Of a DNA stretch of 40,001 nucleotides, positions 7,439 to 22,400 are shown in pieces. The stretch is taken from contig CABSIM010000025.1 of assembly GCA_902477765.1 (NCBI GenBank), forward strand, positions 1 to 40,001, given 5' to 3'. A model generated the notes under the pieces. The model saw nothing but the letters and a program-made list of their open reading frames with translations. It had not been told where the DNA came from and searched no databases. The DNA is from an uncultured Clostridiaceae bacterium. Lineage in GTDB: Bacteria > Bacillota > Clostridia > Lachnospirales > Lachnospiraceae. Made by a program: the position numbers and the translations under genes. Every line of letters starts with the position of its first letter. Position 1 is the stretch's first letter.

Positions 7439-10400
7439 ATTGTGTGACAGGAGTGTATGCCCCGGACTTTTTCTATTGGTCCGGGGCTTTTTCATTTTCT
7501 GCCGGCCACAATTCCTCTGTACATGACTTCCGTACCGGAACGGTCCGGGGCGGAAGAACCGGAAAGAAGGACAGAACAGTACAAGGAGGAAACCAAAATG
7601 AAACCTGAAAAAACACTGAACGTACGGAATGTGGTGCTGATCGGAATGTTCGGCGCGCTGGCTGCAGTCCTGGAGACTTTCCAGATCTCTGTGCCCTTTG
7701 CGCCTCCGTTCTATAAGCTGGATTTTGCGGAGACCCCGATTCTCATCGGCGCTTTTGCTCTGGGACCGGTGCCGGCATTGTTCATGGAACTTGTAAAGAC
7801 GCTTCTCAAGCTGCTGATCAAGGGAACCACCACCATGTATGTGGGTGACCTGGCAAACTTCATCGGAAGTGCCATGTTCATTCTGCCGGCAGCTCTGCTG
7901 TATCAGAGAAAAAAGACAAGAAAAACAGCCATGATCGGTCTGGTTCTTTCGGTGATTGCCGCTGTGGCGGGAGCCGTGATCATCAACTGTTTTGTAACAC
8001 TGCCGCTTTACGCGAAACTGGCCTTCGGAGGCATCGAAAATATCATTGCCATGGGAACCAAGGTAAATCCGGCCATTACGGATATCTATACATTCGCGAT
8101 TTTTGCCATTGTCCCGTTCAATCTTCTGAAATGCGGACTGAATGCGGGAATTACGGCGGTGCTGTATAAGAGAGTCAGCGTGATCCTTCGCACAGGAGCT
8201 ACGGTTCCGGCAGAAAGACCCTCCGCAGAGAAAGGCTGATGGTGACAGATGGTACGTTATTACAGAGAACTGACAAGACTTGAAATGGAGCAGGTGGACA
8301 AGGAAGAGACTGTGGTCATGATTCCGGTGGGAGCACTGGAGCAGCACGGAAATCAGTGTCCCCTGGGCACTGATGAGATTATTTCCGAAGCTACGGCCAG
8401 ACGGATCAAGGAAGCGCTGGACAGGGAAATCCCGGATTATCCGATGCTGATTTTTCCGGCCCTTCCTGTGGGACTCAGTACGGAGCATGTGAATTTCTGC
8501 GGCTCCATTACGCTGAAGCCGGATACCTTTTATCATATGCTCTATGACATCTGCAAAGGTCTGGCTCACCACGGTTTTAAGAAAATCGCCATGCTGAACT
8601 GTCATGGAGGCAATTCTCCCATTATACAGGTTCTCAGCCGGGAACTGAGGAGTGAACTGGGGATTGCCGTATTCATCATCAACTGCGGAGCATTTTTCGG
8701 CAACCAGGCTGTAAAGGATACGGTTACACCCGGAAATGTGTGGGATTTCCATGGCGGTGAGATGGAAACAGCCATGGTTCTGGCAGAAAGGCCGGAACTG
8801 GTGAAAATGGAGACGGCAGAAGCAGGAATCCCGAGGAAATTCATGGGAAACAGGACCTTTACCGTATATGGCCCCATTACTCTCGGCTGGGTATCCGAGG
8901 AATGGGAGACCGGGGACGGAAAACCCATCGGCATTGGAGGGGATCCCCGGGGAGCCACGGCGGAAAAGGGCAACCGGATCTACGACAGCTTTGTGGAGTC
9001 CATCGTGGCCGGGCTGAAGGAAATCCGGAACTGGAAAGACTGACGGAGGCCATGAGACGGCCGCCGTGTCTCCTTTCAGGCAGTTTTCCTTTCAGAGGGA
9101 TTGCAACGGCCGCAGGGTTGTGTTAAACTAAATCACAGCAAGCTGATATGAGCACCAGTGCGCGTGGACGCCTGGTGCTTTTTATCATATGGGAAAGTTC
9201 ACGGAACAGCCGTATATGATAAAATCTTCAGGCAGAACACATTTTTATTTTTATGCAGAGGCCATATGGCTGAGAAAAGAATATGAAGGAAAAAAACATG
9301 GATACAAAAGTAATCAGAATCAAAGATAAAAACAGACCTCAGGATGAAGAACTGGCGGAAGCAGCAGAGATCCTGCGGAAAGGAGGACTGGTGGCGTTTC
9401 CTACGGAGACCGTTTACGGGCTGGGAGCCAATGCTCTGAACGGCGATGCTGCGGAAAAAATATATGCAGCCAAGGGACGTCCTTCCGATAATCCGCTGAT
9501 TGCCCATATTTCCTGTATGGAGGAACTGGAACCGTTGGTGCGGGAGATTCCCGGGGCGGGGAGGAAACTGGCGGAAAAATTCTGGCCGGGCCCCCTGACA
9601 ATGATTTTCCCCAAAAGCGATCTGGTGCCGGTACGGACCACAGGCGGCCTGGATACAGTGGCGGTGCGGATGCCGTCGGATCCGGTGGCAAACCGGCTGA
9701 TTGCCATGGCGGGAGTTCCTGTGGCGGCGCCCAGCGCCAATACATCAGGCCGTCCCAGCCCCACCACGGCAGAACATGTCATTGAAGACATGAACGGGAA
9801 AATCGAGATGATCCTGGATGGAGGTGCCGTGGGAATCGGCGTGGAATCCACCATCGTGGATGTGTCCGGTCCGGTGCCCACTCTTCTGAGACCGGGGGCA
9901 GTGACCATGGAAATGCTGACGGAGACACTGGGACATGTGGATGTGGATCCGGCGATTCTGGGTCCGGTCAGTGCCGATGTGCGGCCCAAGGCGCCGGGAA
10001 TGAAATACAGACATTATGCGCCCAGAGCGGAGATGACGCTGGTGGAAGGAGAGGCAGAGCGTGTGGCCGGCTACATCCGCCAGGCCGTGAGGGAAGCGCA
10101 GGCAGCGGGGAAAAAGGCCGGTATCATATGCACGGAAGAAAGCCGCGGCATGTATCCGGAAGGAATTCTGGAAGTCATCGGCAGCAGAGATCATGAAGAG
10201 ACGGTGGCACATAACCTGTTTGCCGTTCTGAGAAAGTTTGATGATCTGAAAGTGGACTGCATTTTTTCCGAAAGTTTTTCCGAAGACCGCCTGGGGCAGG
10301 CCATCATGAACCGCCTCTGCAAGGCGGCAGGATATCATATTGTCAACGTATGAGGAGGTAGCAGGATGTCAGATAAGAGAACCAACTATATCACATGGGA

Positions 10401-13400
10401 CGAATACTTCATGAGCGTGGCAAAACTGGCGGCCATGCGCTCCAAGGACCCCAGCACGCAGGTGGGAGCCTGCATTGTGAGCCAGGACAACAAGATCCTG
10501 TCCATGGGATACAACGGATTCCCCAAAGGCTGTTCGGATGATACCTTTCCATGGGGAAAAGGAGATCCGGATCCCTACAACGAAAAGTATCTTTATGTGA
10601 CGCACAGTGAACTGAACGCCATCCTCAACTACCGCGGAGGCAGCCTGGAAGGAAGCAAACTTTATGTAACCCTGTTTCCATGCAATGAATGCGCCAAGGC
10701 CATTATCCAGGCCGGCATCAAGACTCTGGTGTATGAAAGCGACAAGTATGCCGATTCTCCTTCCACCAAGGCATCCAAGCGTATGCTGGATGCAGCCGGA
10801 GTCCGGTATTACAGATACAACCATACGGGCCGGAAGATTGAATTTACAGTATAGGAGCTTGAAAAATGAAGTTTCTGCTGGCTGCGGTCAACGCAAAATA
10901 CATTCATTCCAATCCGGCGGTATACAGTCTCAGGGCATATGCACGGGAACATCTGTCCTGTTCCGGGGCGGATATAGAAATCGGAGAATATACCATCAAC
11001 CACCGAAACGATGACATACTGCAGGATATTTATGAGAAAAAGCCGGATTTTATCGGCTTTTCCTGTTATATATGGAATATCGGGCAGGTCATGGAACTGG
11101 TCCGCGACCTGCGGCAGATTCTTCCGGATACAGTCATATGGCTGGGAGGTCCGGAGGTCTCTTTTGATGCGGAAAAAATCCTCGCAGAGGAGACTGCGGT
11201 GCAGGGGATCATGAGAGGGGAAGGCGAGCGGACCTTTTACCTGCTGACAGAAGCTTTCCTGGAGGCCGGACAGGGCACAGAAGCTGAGGGAGGAAACGGA
11301 AGCGCGGCCGGTAACGGGGAGAAAACGGACCAGGGCGAAAACGCGGAGAACTCCGGAAAAAAGAAGCTATGTTCCGGCAGACGTCTGGAGGAAAAACTGG
11401 AGGAAATTCCCGGCATCAGCTGGCGCAGCCACACCGGGGAAATCAGGAAAAATCCTGCAGCACCGCTTCTTTCCATGGACGAGATTCCCTTTTATTATGA
11501 AGATGTTGCTGAATTTGAAAACCGGATCATTTATTATGAAAGCAGCCGGGGATGTCCTTTTTCCTGCAGTTACTGTCTGTCTTCCGTGGATAAGTCGGTC
11601 CGCTTCCGCAGCCTGGACAAGGTAAAAAAAGAACTGGATTTTTTCCTGGAAAAAAGAGTTCCCCAGGTGAAGTTTGTGGACCGGACATTTAACTGCCGGA
11701 AAGAGCACACCATGGGCATCTGGAGATACCTGCTGGAACATGACAACGGAATCACAAATTTCCACTTTGAGATTTCTGCAGATCTTCTGGACGGAGATGA
11801 ACTGGAGCTGATAAAAAAGATGAGGCCCGGGCTGATTCAGCTGGAAATCGGGGTCCAGTCCACCAATCTCCGGACAGTCTCAGAGATCCGAAGGACCATG
11901 AATCTGGAAAGACTGAAAGATTCCGTGGATCAGGTAAGGAAATTCCGGAACATTCATCAGCATCTGGACCTGATTGCGGGTCTGCCTTTCGAGAACTGCG
12001 AACGCTTCCTGGAATCCTATGACGATGTGTACCGCATGAGGCCGGATCAGCTGCAGCTGGGATTTCTGAAGGTGCTGAAAGGATCATACATGGCGGACCG
12101 GACAGAGGAATATGAACTGAAATACCGGCATACACCGCCTTATGAGGTTCTCTCCACCCGATGGCTGAACTATGGGGATGTGATCCGCCTGAAGCAGCTG
12201 GAGGAAATGACGGAAGTATATTATAACAGCGGACAGTTTGCCTGTACCCTGGAAATGCTCCAGAAAGAGTTTGCGCGGCCGTCAGAACTGTTTCTCCGTC
12301 TGGCGGATTATTATAAGGAAGAAAATCTGACCGGACGCAGCTTCGGGCGCCTGGCCCGGTATGAGATCCTGTACGATTTTATATGCAGAGCGGTCTGCGG
12401 AGCAGAAACAGGCGCCGGACGGGAAATGTCCGGAAACCAGGGAACCGCGGAACAGAAAAACCGCAGTGCGGACAGACTTTCCGCGTACCGTGACCGGCTG
12501 ATGACGGACCTCTTCCTCAGAGAGAACCTGAAAAGCCGTCCGTCTTTTGCCTCGGATCAGAGCCCGTATAAGGAAGCTGTGCGGGAATTTTTCCGGAGGG
12601 AAGAACGGGAACGCGTATGGCTTCCCGGATATGCGGCATTTGATTCCAGACAGCTGGCATCCATGGCACATCTGGAAATACTGGAAGACGGGACATGGGT
12701 CCTGTTTGATTATAAAGAGAGAGATCCGCTCAGCCGGAATGCCCGGATGCGGGTAATTCCCCGGGAATGGCACGGAGAGGATGAAAAACACTGACCGGAC
12801 AGGAGGAAATACATGCCGAAAAAAGAACCGAAAAAAGCCAGGGATCAGCGCGTACAGGAGATTCTGTCCCGGCTGGACAGGCAGTACGGAACAGACTATG
12901 TCTGCTATCTGAATCATGAAACACCCTGGCAGCTGCTGATTGCGGTGATTCTGAGTGCCCAGTGTACGGATGCCAGAGTTAATGTGGTAACAGAAACGCT
13001 GTTCCGGAAATACGATTCCGTGGAAAAATTTGCCCGGGCAGACCTGAAAGAACTGGAGCAGGACATTCACTCCACGGGATTTTATCATAATAAGGCGAAA
13101 AACATCATTGCCTGCTGCCGGGAATTAATGGAAACCTACGGAGGAGAGGTTCCTTCCGGAATACAGGAACTGACTTCGCTGGCGGGCGTCGGAAGAAAAA
13201 CTGCCAATGTGATACGGGGAAATATCTATGGAGTGCCCAGCATTGTGGTGGATACTCATGTAAAGCGGATTTCACGGAAACTGGGTCTTACAGACAGTAC
13301 AGATCCTGTGAAAATTGAATATGACCTGATGGAGGTGCTGCCGGAGGACCACTGGATTCTCTGGAACATACATATTATTACCCTGGGAAGAACCATCTGC

Positions 13401-16400
13401 ACGGCAAGGAAGCCTGACTGCGCCGGATGTTTTCTGAAGGATCTCTGCCCGGCATCAGGAGAAAGGAATACGGGCAGGACATGACGGAAAGCTATGTGGC
13501 TGTGGATCTGGAGACCACAGGGATCGGAGCAAGAAAAGAAAAGATAACGGAAATTGCCATGGTGAAGGTGGAGAACGGACAGATTACGGATGAATTTCAT
13601 ACCCTGGTGAATCCGTGCAGAGAGATACCGGAAAGGATCAGGGAACTGACAGGAATCTGTGATGAGATGGTGAAAGACGCGCCTTCCATCGGTCAGGTCA
13701 TCGGACCGGCGGTGGAATTCTGTGGCGGATTTCCGCTGCTGGGCCATCAGATTCTCTTTGATTATGGTTTCCTGAAGCAGGCGGCCGTGAATCAGAAGAT
13801 ATTATTTGAAAAAAACGGCCTTGATACGCTGAAGCTGTGCCGTCTTCTGATGCCGGCGGAGGAAAAGAAAAATCTGTCTGCGGCCTGCGCCTACTTCGGG
13901 ATCTGTCCGGAAACTGCTCACCGGGCTCTTTCCGATGCCAGATCAGCCCATTTTCTGTATCAGGAACTGAAAAAAAGATTTGGAGCCGCGCGCGGAGAAC
14001 TGTTTGCGGATATCCCCCTGAAATATCAGGCAAAAAAGGAAAGAACCGCCACCAAAAGGCAAAAAGAACACTTGCAGGAATTAATAAAATATCATAGAAT
14101 AGACATAACTGTCCAGATAGAACACATGTCCGGCAATGAGATTTCAAGAATGATTGATCAGATCATATTCCGGTACGGAAAAATTCCGGAAGCCGGGCAG
14201 AACAGGGATAGTTTTCGGAAATACAGAGAAAATGAATAAAAGAGGTGAACGTTTTGCTGAACATGGGAGATAAAAAAACAAAGAAAATTGTATCCACAGT
14301 CATTATCGTACTTGTGGTGCTTGCCATGGTGGTTCCTACCATTCTGGGGGCCCTGATGTCGATTTTCTAATATTGGTAAGAGGAGCAGAATATGAAAAAG
14401 GCTATGTGGATCGCCGGCATGGCAGCAGCCGTGAGCCTGGCGGTGCTGGCACCTTTGCCGGTTCATGCGGAGAATACCATTCCTGACGGCATTCACGCGG
14501 GACCGCTGGATCTCTCCGGGATGACGGCAGAGGAGGCGGAGGCACAGGTCAGTGAGTATGTGAACAGCCGGCTTTCGGGAGACATCACGCTGGTGGTGGA
14601 CGGCAATGAAGTCACCGCCGGGGCGGAAGAACTGGGGCTCAGCTGGAGCAATCAGGATGCGGTTGATGAGGCCATTGACGGCACGGAGATCAGGGGGAAT
14701 CTGGTCAAACGGTATCTGAAGAAAAAGGAACTGGAGAAGAATCCGGTGGAGATCAGCCTTGAGCTGACTGCGGATCAGGAAAAGATAGCAGCGTTTGTCA
14801 ATGAAAAATGTGCATCCTATGTGACACAGGCAAAGAATGCCACCATTACCAAAACCGACGGACAGTTTGTTATCACACCGGCGGAAACAGGAAAGACTGT
14901 GGATATCGAAGCCACCATCCGTGCACTGAGTGAAGCTCTTTCGGATGCGGAGCAGGAGACCATCAAGGTCAGTGCGGTCATCACAGAGCAGGAGCCGGAA
15001 ATTACGGAGGAAGATCTTTCTTCCATCCAGGACGTGCTGGGAACATTTTCCACGGATTTCAGCAGCAGCAGCAATTCCAGAGCCACCAATCTCAAGGTGG
15101 GGGCAGGGAAAATCAACGGTCATGTGCTGATGCCGGGAGAAGTTCTTTCAGGATATGAGTGTATGCATCCCTTTACCGTGGAAAACGGTTACCGGGCGGC
15201 CACTGCCTATGAAAACGGAAGGTCTGTGGACAGTATCGGCGGCGGTGTCTGCCAGATCTCCACAACTCTGTACAATGCGGCGCTTCTGGCAGAGCTGGAC
15301 ATTGTCCAGAGACAGAATCACTCCATGACAGTGGCTTACGTAAAACCTTCCATGGACGCAGCCATTGCCGGGACATATAAAGATCTGAAGATTAAGAATC
15401 CTTATGACACACCGATTTACGTGGAAGGATATACATCCGGACGTACGCTGACCTTCACCATTTACGGAAAGGAAACAAGACCGGCCAACAGGACGATTTC
15501 CTTTGAGTCGGAGACACTTCAGCGGATTGATCCGGGAGCGCCCACGGAGCAGGTGGACGCCAGCCTGGCTCCCGGCCAGCGGGTCAAGGTCCAGTCCAGT
15601 CATACAGGACTGAAGTCCAGACTGTATAAATGTGTTTATATTGACGGAGAACTGCAGGAGCGGACACTCCTTCACAACGATACCTATAATGCGTCCAAGG
15701 CGATCTACCGGGTTGGACCGGCAGTGCCGGCAGCGGCAGAGCCTACGGAAACCCAGCCTGCGGAAACGGCTCCGGCCGAAACCCAGCCCGCAGAGACTGC
15801 TCCGGCTGAGACACAGCCCATGGGCCCCGGGTATGAAGCCGGACCCGGAGCTCCTCCGGCAGGAAACGGCAATACAGCTTCGGAGACTCCTGTATCTCCG
15901 GGAAGTACAGCAGGACCGGGAGGCGGCTCACCGGCACCTGAAACTCAGGGGGCATCCCAGTCTCCGGCGGGATCGGGCGGCGTTTCGGAAGTCACCCCCG
16001 CGGCGCCCTGACGGACAGGGAGCAGCAGTATGAGAAAAACAGAGCGGAAACCCTGCGGGGCCGGAATATTCCGGCCGGGTCAGGAACTGGTCATTGCCGG
16101 AGCCATCGGCAAGGCCGGTGTCCGGGAGGCGATCCGGACCGGAAGAGAACTTCTGCGAAAACGCTTTTCGGAAGAGTTCATCCGGAAGGCGGAAGAAAAG
16201 GCGGAAAAAAAACTGGAAACAGTGCCGGAAGTTCTGGAGTCCCTGGGGGCGACAGAATGGGAGGCGGTCATGGAGGGCGGCGTTTTCGCTGCCCTCTGGA
16301 ACATTTCAGGGGCATATGAACAGGGATTTGCCGTTGAACTGTTAAAAATTCCGGTGGAGCAGGAACTGATAGAAGTATGTGAATTTTTTGATCTGAATCC

Positions 16401-19400
16401 TTACCGGCTGCTGTCAGGAGAGTGCATGGTCCTGGCGGCAGAGAACGGCGGAGTTCTGGCAAGAGCTCTGGAAGAAAAGGGAATCCGGGCGGCTGTGGTC
16501 GGAACCATCGAAAAAGGAATTGCAAGAAAGATCATCGGCCCCGGGGGAACAGGATATCTGGAACGCCCCAGGGAAGATGAGATATACAGGATGAGAGGAC
16601 TGCAGAGAGAACAGGAGGAATGACATGAGAGAAAAAATACTGGCAGTGATTGAAAAAAACAGCAGGATCGACCTGAAAGATCTGGCGGCGCTTCTGGGAG
16701 AGGATGAAGCGGCAGTGGCCAATGAGATCGCAGACATGGAAAAGGAAAATATCATCTGCGGATATCATACCATGATCAACTGGGACAACACCGGAGATGA
16801 AAAGGTCGTTGCTCTGATTGAAGTAAAAGTAACACCCCAGAGGGGGATGGGATTTGACAAGATCGCAGAGCGGATCTATCAGTACAGCGAAGTGGAATCT
16901 GTGTATCTGATGTCTGGAGCCTTTGATTTTACCGTGATTCTGGAAGGAAAGACCATGCGTGAGGTGGCGCAGTTTGTATCGGAAAAGCTGTCCCCCATGG
17001 ATTCCGTTCTCAGCACATCCACTCATTTTGTGCTGAAGAAGTACAAGGACCATGGAACCATTATGTGCAAAAAGGCTGAAGACGAAAGGATGCTGATTAC
17101 CCCGTGAGAAACCCGTTATCTGACACAATCACCGCGATCCCGCCGTCCGGGATCCGGAAATTTTTCGACATCGTAAGTGAAATGAAAGACGCCATTTCTC
17201 TTGGCGTCGGTGAACCGGATTTTGATACGCCCTGGCACATCCGGGAAGAGGGAATCTACTCTCTTGAAAAAGGACGGACGTTTTACACTTCAAATGCAGG
17301 GCTGAAAGAACTGAAAACAGAGATCTGCCGTTACCTGAAACGCCGGTTTGAAGTAGAATATGATGCGGACCATGAGGTGATGGTAACCGTGGGCGGCAGT
17401 GAGGCCATTGACATTGCCCTGAGGGCCATGCTGGATCCGGGAGATGAAGTGCTGATACCCCAGCCCAGCTATGTGTCCTATGTACCCTGTACCATTCTGG
17501 CAGGCGGTGTTCCCGTCCCCATCCGGCTGGAGGAAAAAGATCAGTTCCGGCTGACGCCGGAAAAACTTCTGGAAAAGATTACGCCTAAGACCAAAATTCT
17601 GATTCTTCCCTTCCCCAACAATCCTACAGGATCCATTATGGAGCCGGAAGATCTGGCGAAGATCGCCGGAATTGTCAGGGAGCATGATCTTTTTGTGATT
17701 TCCGACGAGATCTATTCGGAACTGACCTATAAAGGGCAGCACTGCACCATTGCCGCATTTCCGGGAATGAGGGAAAGAACCGTACTGATCAACGGATTTT
17801 CCAAATCCTATGCCATGACAGGATGGCGTCTGGGCTATGCCTGTGCACCGCAGCTGATTCTGTCCCAGATGCTCAAGATCCACCAGTTTGCCATCATGTG
17901 CGCTCCCACCACCAGTCAGTATGCGGCTGTGGAGGCGCTGAAAAACGGTGATAAAGACGTGGAGATGATGCGTGAAGCCTATAACCAGAGACGGAGATTT
18001 CTGGTAAAGGCCCTGAGGGACATGGGAATGGACTGCTATGAACCGCAGGGGGCCTTTTATGTGTTCCCCAGCATAAAAAAGTATCATATGACATCGGATG
18101 AATTCGCTCTCCGGCTGCTGGAAGAGGAAAAAGTGGCAGTGGTTCCGGGAACGGCGTTCGGAGACTGCGGAGAAGGATATCTGAGAATTTCCTACGCATA
18201 CTCCCTGAATGACCTGAAACGGGCACTGGAGCGGCTGGAACGGTTTGTCAGACGTCTGGAGACGGAACAGGGAGAAGCACGATGAATATAGTTCTTTATG
18301 AGCCGGAAATGCCGGCCAACACGGGAAATATCGGAAGAACCTGTGTGGCCACAAATACCAGGCTTCATCTGATTGAGCCTCTGGGCTTCAAGCTCAGTGA
18401 GAAGCACCTGGTCCGGGCCGGCCTGGATTACTGGGATAAACTGGATGTGACGGTCTACAGTGATTTTCAGGATTTTCTGGACCGGAATCCGGGAGCCAGG
18501 ATCTACATGGCCACAACCAAGGCGCCGGCAGTTTATACGGACATGAAATATGAACCCGACTGCTATCTGATGTTTGGACCGGAAAGCCGGGGAATTCCGG
18601 AGGAGATTCTGGTAAAGCACCAGGAAACCTGCGTGCGGATTCCCATGTGGGGAGACATACGTTCTTTAAACCTGTCCAATTCTGTGGCAATTCTTCTGTA
18701 CGAAGCTCTCCGGCAGAATGGATTTGAAAGCATGACCATGACGGGACAGCTGAGAAATTTTCAGTGGAAACCCTGAGACGGTTTCCCAGGGAACATATCC
18801 GGAAAATAAAATGCCCTCTGATGCAGGAAAATCACTGCATCAGGGGGTATTTTTACTGCAGAGAAACAGAAGAAAAAAGCTGCCGGTACGGCCCTCCGGA
18901 CGGAAGCGCATCAGATTTCGATCAGATGGAAGGGCATCCGGTCTGCTTTCAATAACTGGGCCTCCCGCTGATGGCAGGTGAAAAGAATCATCTGACCGTC
19001 ATAGGATTCTGACAGCCATTTCAGTGCCGTCCGGAGACGTTCATCATCATACTGGGTAAAGCTGTCATCAAAGATCAGCGGCATGGGTTCGCCGCTGCCG
19101 CGGAGCAGCTTTGCAGCCGCCAGCCGGAGCGCCAGATAGACCTGGTCCATGGTACCGCTGCTGACACTTTCCAGAGGTACCAGTTTGGTCCTGGTGTTGA
19201 GGAATACATTGAGATTTTCATCAATACTCATGCTGTCATAGATTCCCCCGGTGATTCCCGTGATCAGGTCGGAAGCTTCCTTATTGAGATACAGACCGAA
19301 GGAATCACGGATTGTGGAAGAAAGTTCTGTCATGGTATCCTGAGCCATTTCAATGGCGGAGATCTCTTCCCGGAGCCGGTCGTTCTCTGCCAGAACCCGT

Positions 19401-22400
19401 TTCAGAGCCTTGGCCTGATTTTTGCAGCTGTTCAGATGTTCCAGTTTCTTTTCCAGCTCCCACTGGGTTCTCTGCTGCTTTTCAATCATTTCGCTGCAGC
19501 TGTTCTGCTTTTCCTGAAGAGAACTGATATCTTCCATGTATTTTTTTACAGTTTCTTCTGCCTGTGAAAGCATTTCGCAGAGCCTGGAGAATTCGGCCAT
19601 CCTTCCGTGAAATGCTTCCATGGCCTGATCGGAGATGGACCTGTCTCCCAGATGTTTTCCGAGGATTTCTTCCAGTCCGGTCCGGCTGGTCTCCATGGCT
19701 TTTCTGTATCTGCGTCCCCGAAGAAACAGGGCTGCGGAAACGGCGAGAAGAACCACAGATGCGGCTCCGGATGCTGCAGCCAGGGGAAGCCAGGAAGACA
19801 GCTGCGGGGAACAGGCGAGGAAGACCGCTGCCGCAATGCCGCAGATGCCGAGAAGCAGAGAGAAGATGCCAAGAATTTTTCTGGATTTCCGCCCGCATTC
19901 CCTGGAAGCAGCCGTATATCCGGCGTAAAGGGAATCACAGTCTTTCAGGCAGGCATTGACGGAATTCAGATCCGTAAACTGACTGTCGGTAAGAACCTGG
20001 CGGGCCTTCTGCATTTTCTCGCTGAGGGCATTTTTTTCTGCCTGTGTCGTTTCAATGACTCCGCGAACCTGGTCCCGCATGTTCTGGTAGGAGGAAAGCT
20101 GATTCTCAAATTCGGGTGAGGAGATTTCCGCGTCCACATTCCGTATTTCTGTAAGCAGTGCCGTATATTCTCTTGAGGCATCCGGTACAAGCCCGGCTTC
20201 CAGAGTCCGTTTGCGGGCCCGCAGGAAGGCGGTGGCTTTGGTAATGTTGAGCGCCATATTTCCGGTGGTGTTCATGTTGGCAATATAATTTCTGAGCTCG
20301 CCCACCATACTTTCCTCAGTGGCACTTTTCAGCTGACCGATGCTGATGGTATTGTTGTAGGTGGTCTCGGTAAGTCCGCCGAGAATCCGGTCCATAAAAG
20401 CCCGGGTGGGTTCTTCCTCCAGCCCTTTTGTCTCGTTGACCACCCGGAGAGATCTGTTTTCCTTCCGGAATTTACGTTCAATGCGGTAAACGGAACCGCC
20501 GCTTTCCAGGCGGATCCATCCTTCATAGGTACCGCTGTTTTCCCATGGCTCAAAACGGGAATAGAGATCACTTCTGGCAGCCCGGCCGCGCCCCCGCTCC
20601 ATACCGAAAAGCATGCCGCGGATAAACGTATGGAGTGTGGACTTTCCGGCTTCATTTTTTCCGTAGATCAGATTGAGACCGTCATGAAACGTGATGGTTC
20701 TGTCATGAAATTTTCCGAAGCCGTCAATATGAAGTTCCAGTAATTTCATTGCTGACTCCTTTCATCCTTGGTCATCAGAAGGGCATGGATGCCGTAATAC
20801 AGGGCTTTTTTCTCCACGGTGCTCATTTCTTCTTTCATAAGCGCCTGAATATAGAAACCGATCATGTCGCTGGGATGTTCCGCAAACAGCTGGTGAAAAT
20901 CATACTGCGGTTCGGTTTCATCCAGAATTTCCGCAATATTCCACTGGCCGGACAGATACTCCAGATCAAATTCCATGTCGGGATCCCGCATGCCTCGGAT
21001 CCGGAACCGGTAAATATTGGATGCTCCGCGCCGGCGGATCTCATCGGCAATGATCTGGGCCAGTTCCGCATTGGTGGTGGCCGGGGTCACGTTGACTGCC
21101 AGAGGAATATACTGAGCCTGGGAAATGGCTTTAAATTCAAGAGAAGTCACACGGCCGGTGAGATCGTCGATTTCTCCTGTCAGGAAGCCATGAGGTCCTG
21201 TTTCTGTCATATCCAGCGGTTCCGGAGAACCGGGATATGCCATCCGCTTCTCCAGAAGAACAGAGGGCTTGTGAATATGTCCCAGAGCGATATAGGAAAA
21301 CGGAGAGGCAGCCAGCTGTTCTTTGTTCAGAGGCAGATGTCTGGCATCCCCGCCGTGGAGCATCAGGATTTTGATCCGGCGGCTGTCAGGAATGGAAAAC
21401 TGTCCGGCCCTGCTGTCGGTGATTTCCGGGGTATGGTAGCTGAAGCCGTAAATCTCCGTGTTCAGATCTTCAAAATAGACGGAAGTAAGTTCCTCATCCA
21501 TCAGAAATGTGACATTGGGACACCAGGTAAAACTGAAAAGCGCGGAACTTTTCCGGATACGGTCATGGTTCCCCGCAATGATGACAACCCGTGTTCCGGG
21601 AATGGTGGAAAAAAGATAGTTGACCTCTTTCAGATCCCTGGCCATAGGCTGGCGGTGAAACAGGTCTCCGGAAATCAGAAGCAGATCTGCCCGCTGTTCC
21701 CGGGCCTCCTCGATGATGGCCTGAAAGGTCAGACGTATGGCCTGTTCACGTTTTTTCCCCCAGGGACGGTCGCTGTCAGGCACCATGCCCCAGTGAATAT
21801 CTGCCGTGTGGATAAATTTCATGATGTTCCTCCCCTAAGTGAAAAAGGAGCGACGCAGTCAGAGCTGCGCGCTCCTTGCAAGGAAACGCTGTCAGCGAAT
21901 CCCGGATTATAAATCGCAGTTGTTTACGGTACGCGGGAACGGGATTACGTCACGGATATTGCCCATGCCGGTCAGATACATCACGCAGCGCTCAAATCCG
22001 AGACCAAAACCGGAATGACGGACAGAACCATATTTGCGCAGATCCAGATAGAAGCCGTAATCTTCTTCCTTCAGGCCCAGTTCTTTCATGCGGGACAGCA
22101 GCTTGTCATAATCATCTTCCCTCTGGCTGCCTCCGATGATCTCACCGATGCCGGGAACGAGGCAGTCCATGGCGGCCACTGTCCTGCCGTCATCGTTCTG
22201 CTTCATATAGAAAGCCTTGATTTCCTTGGGATAATCGGTTACAAAAACAGGTTTCTTGAAGATCTGCTCAGTCAGGTAACGCTCATGCTCTGTCTGCAGA
22301 TCACATCCCCAGAATACCTTGTAGTCAAACTGATCATTGTGTTCTTCCAGAAGCCGGATGGCCTCAGTATAGGTCACATGGCCGAATTCGGAATTCAGCA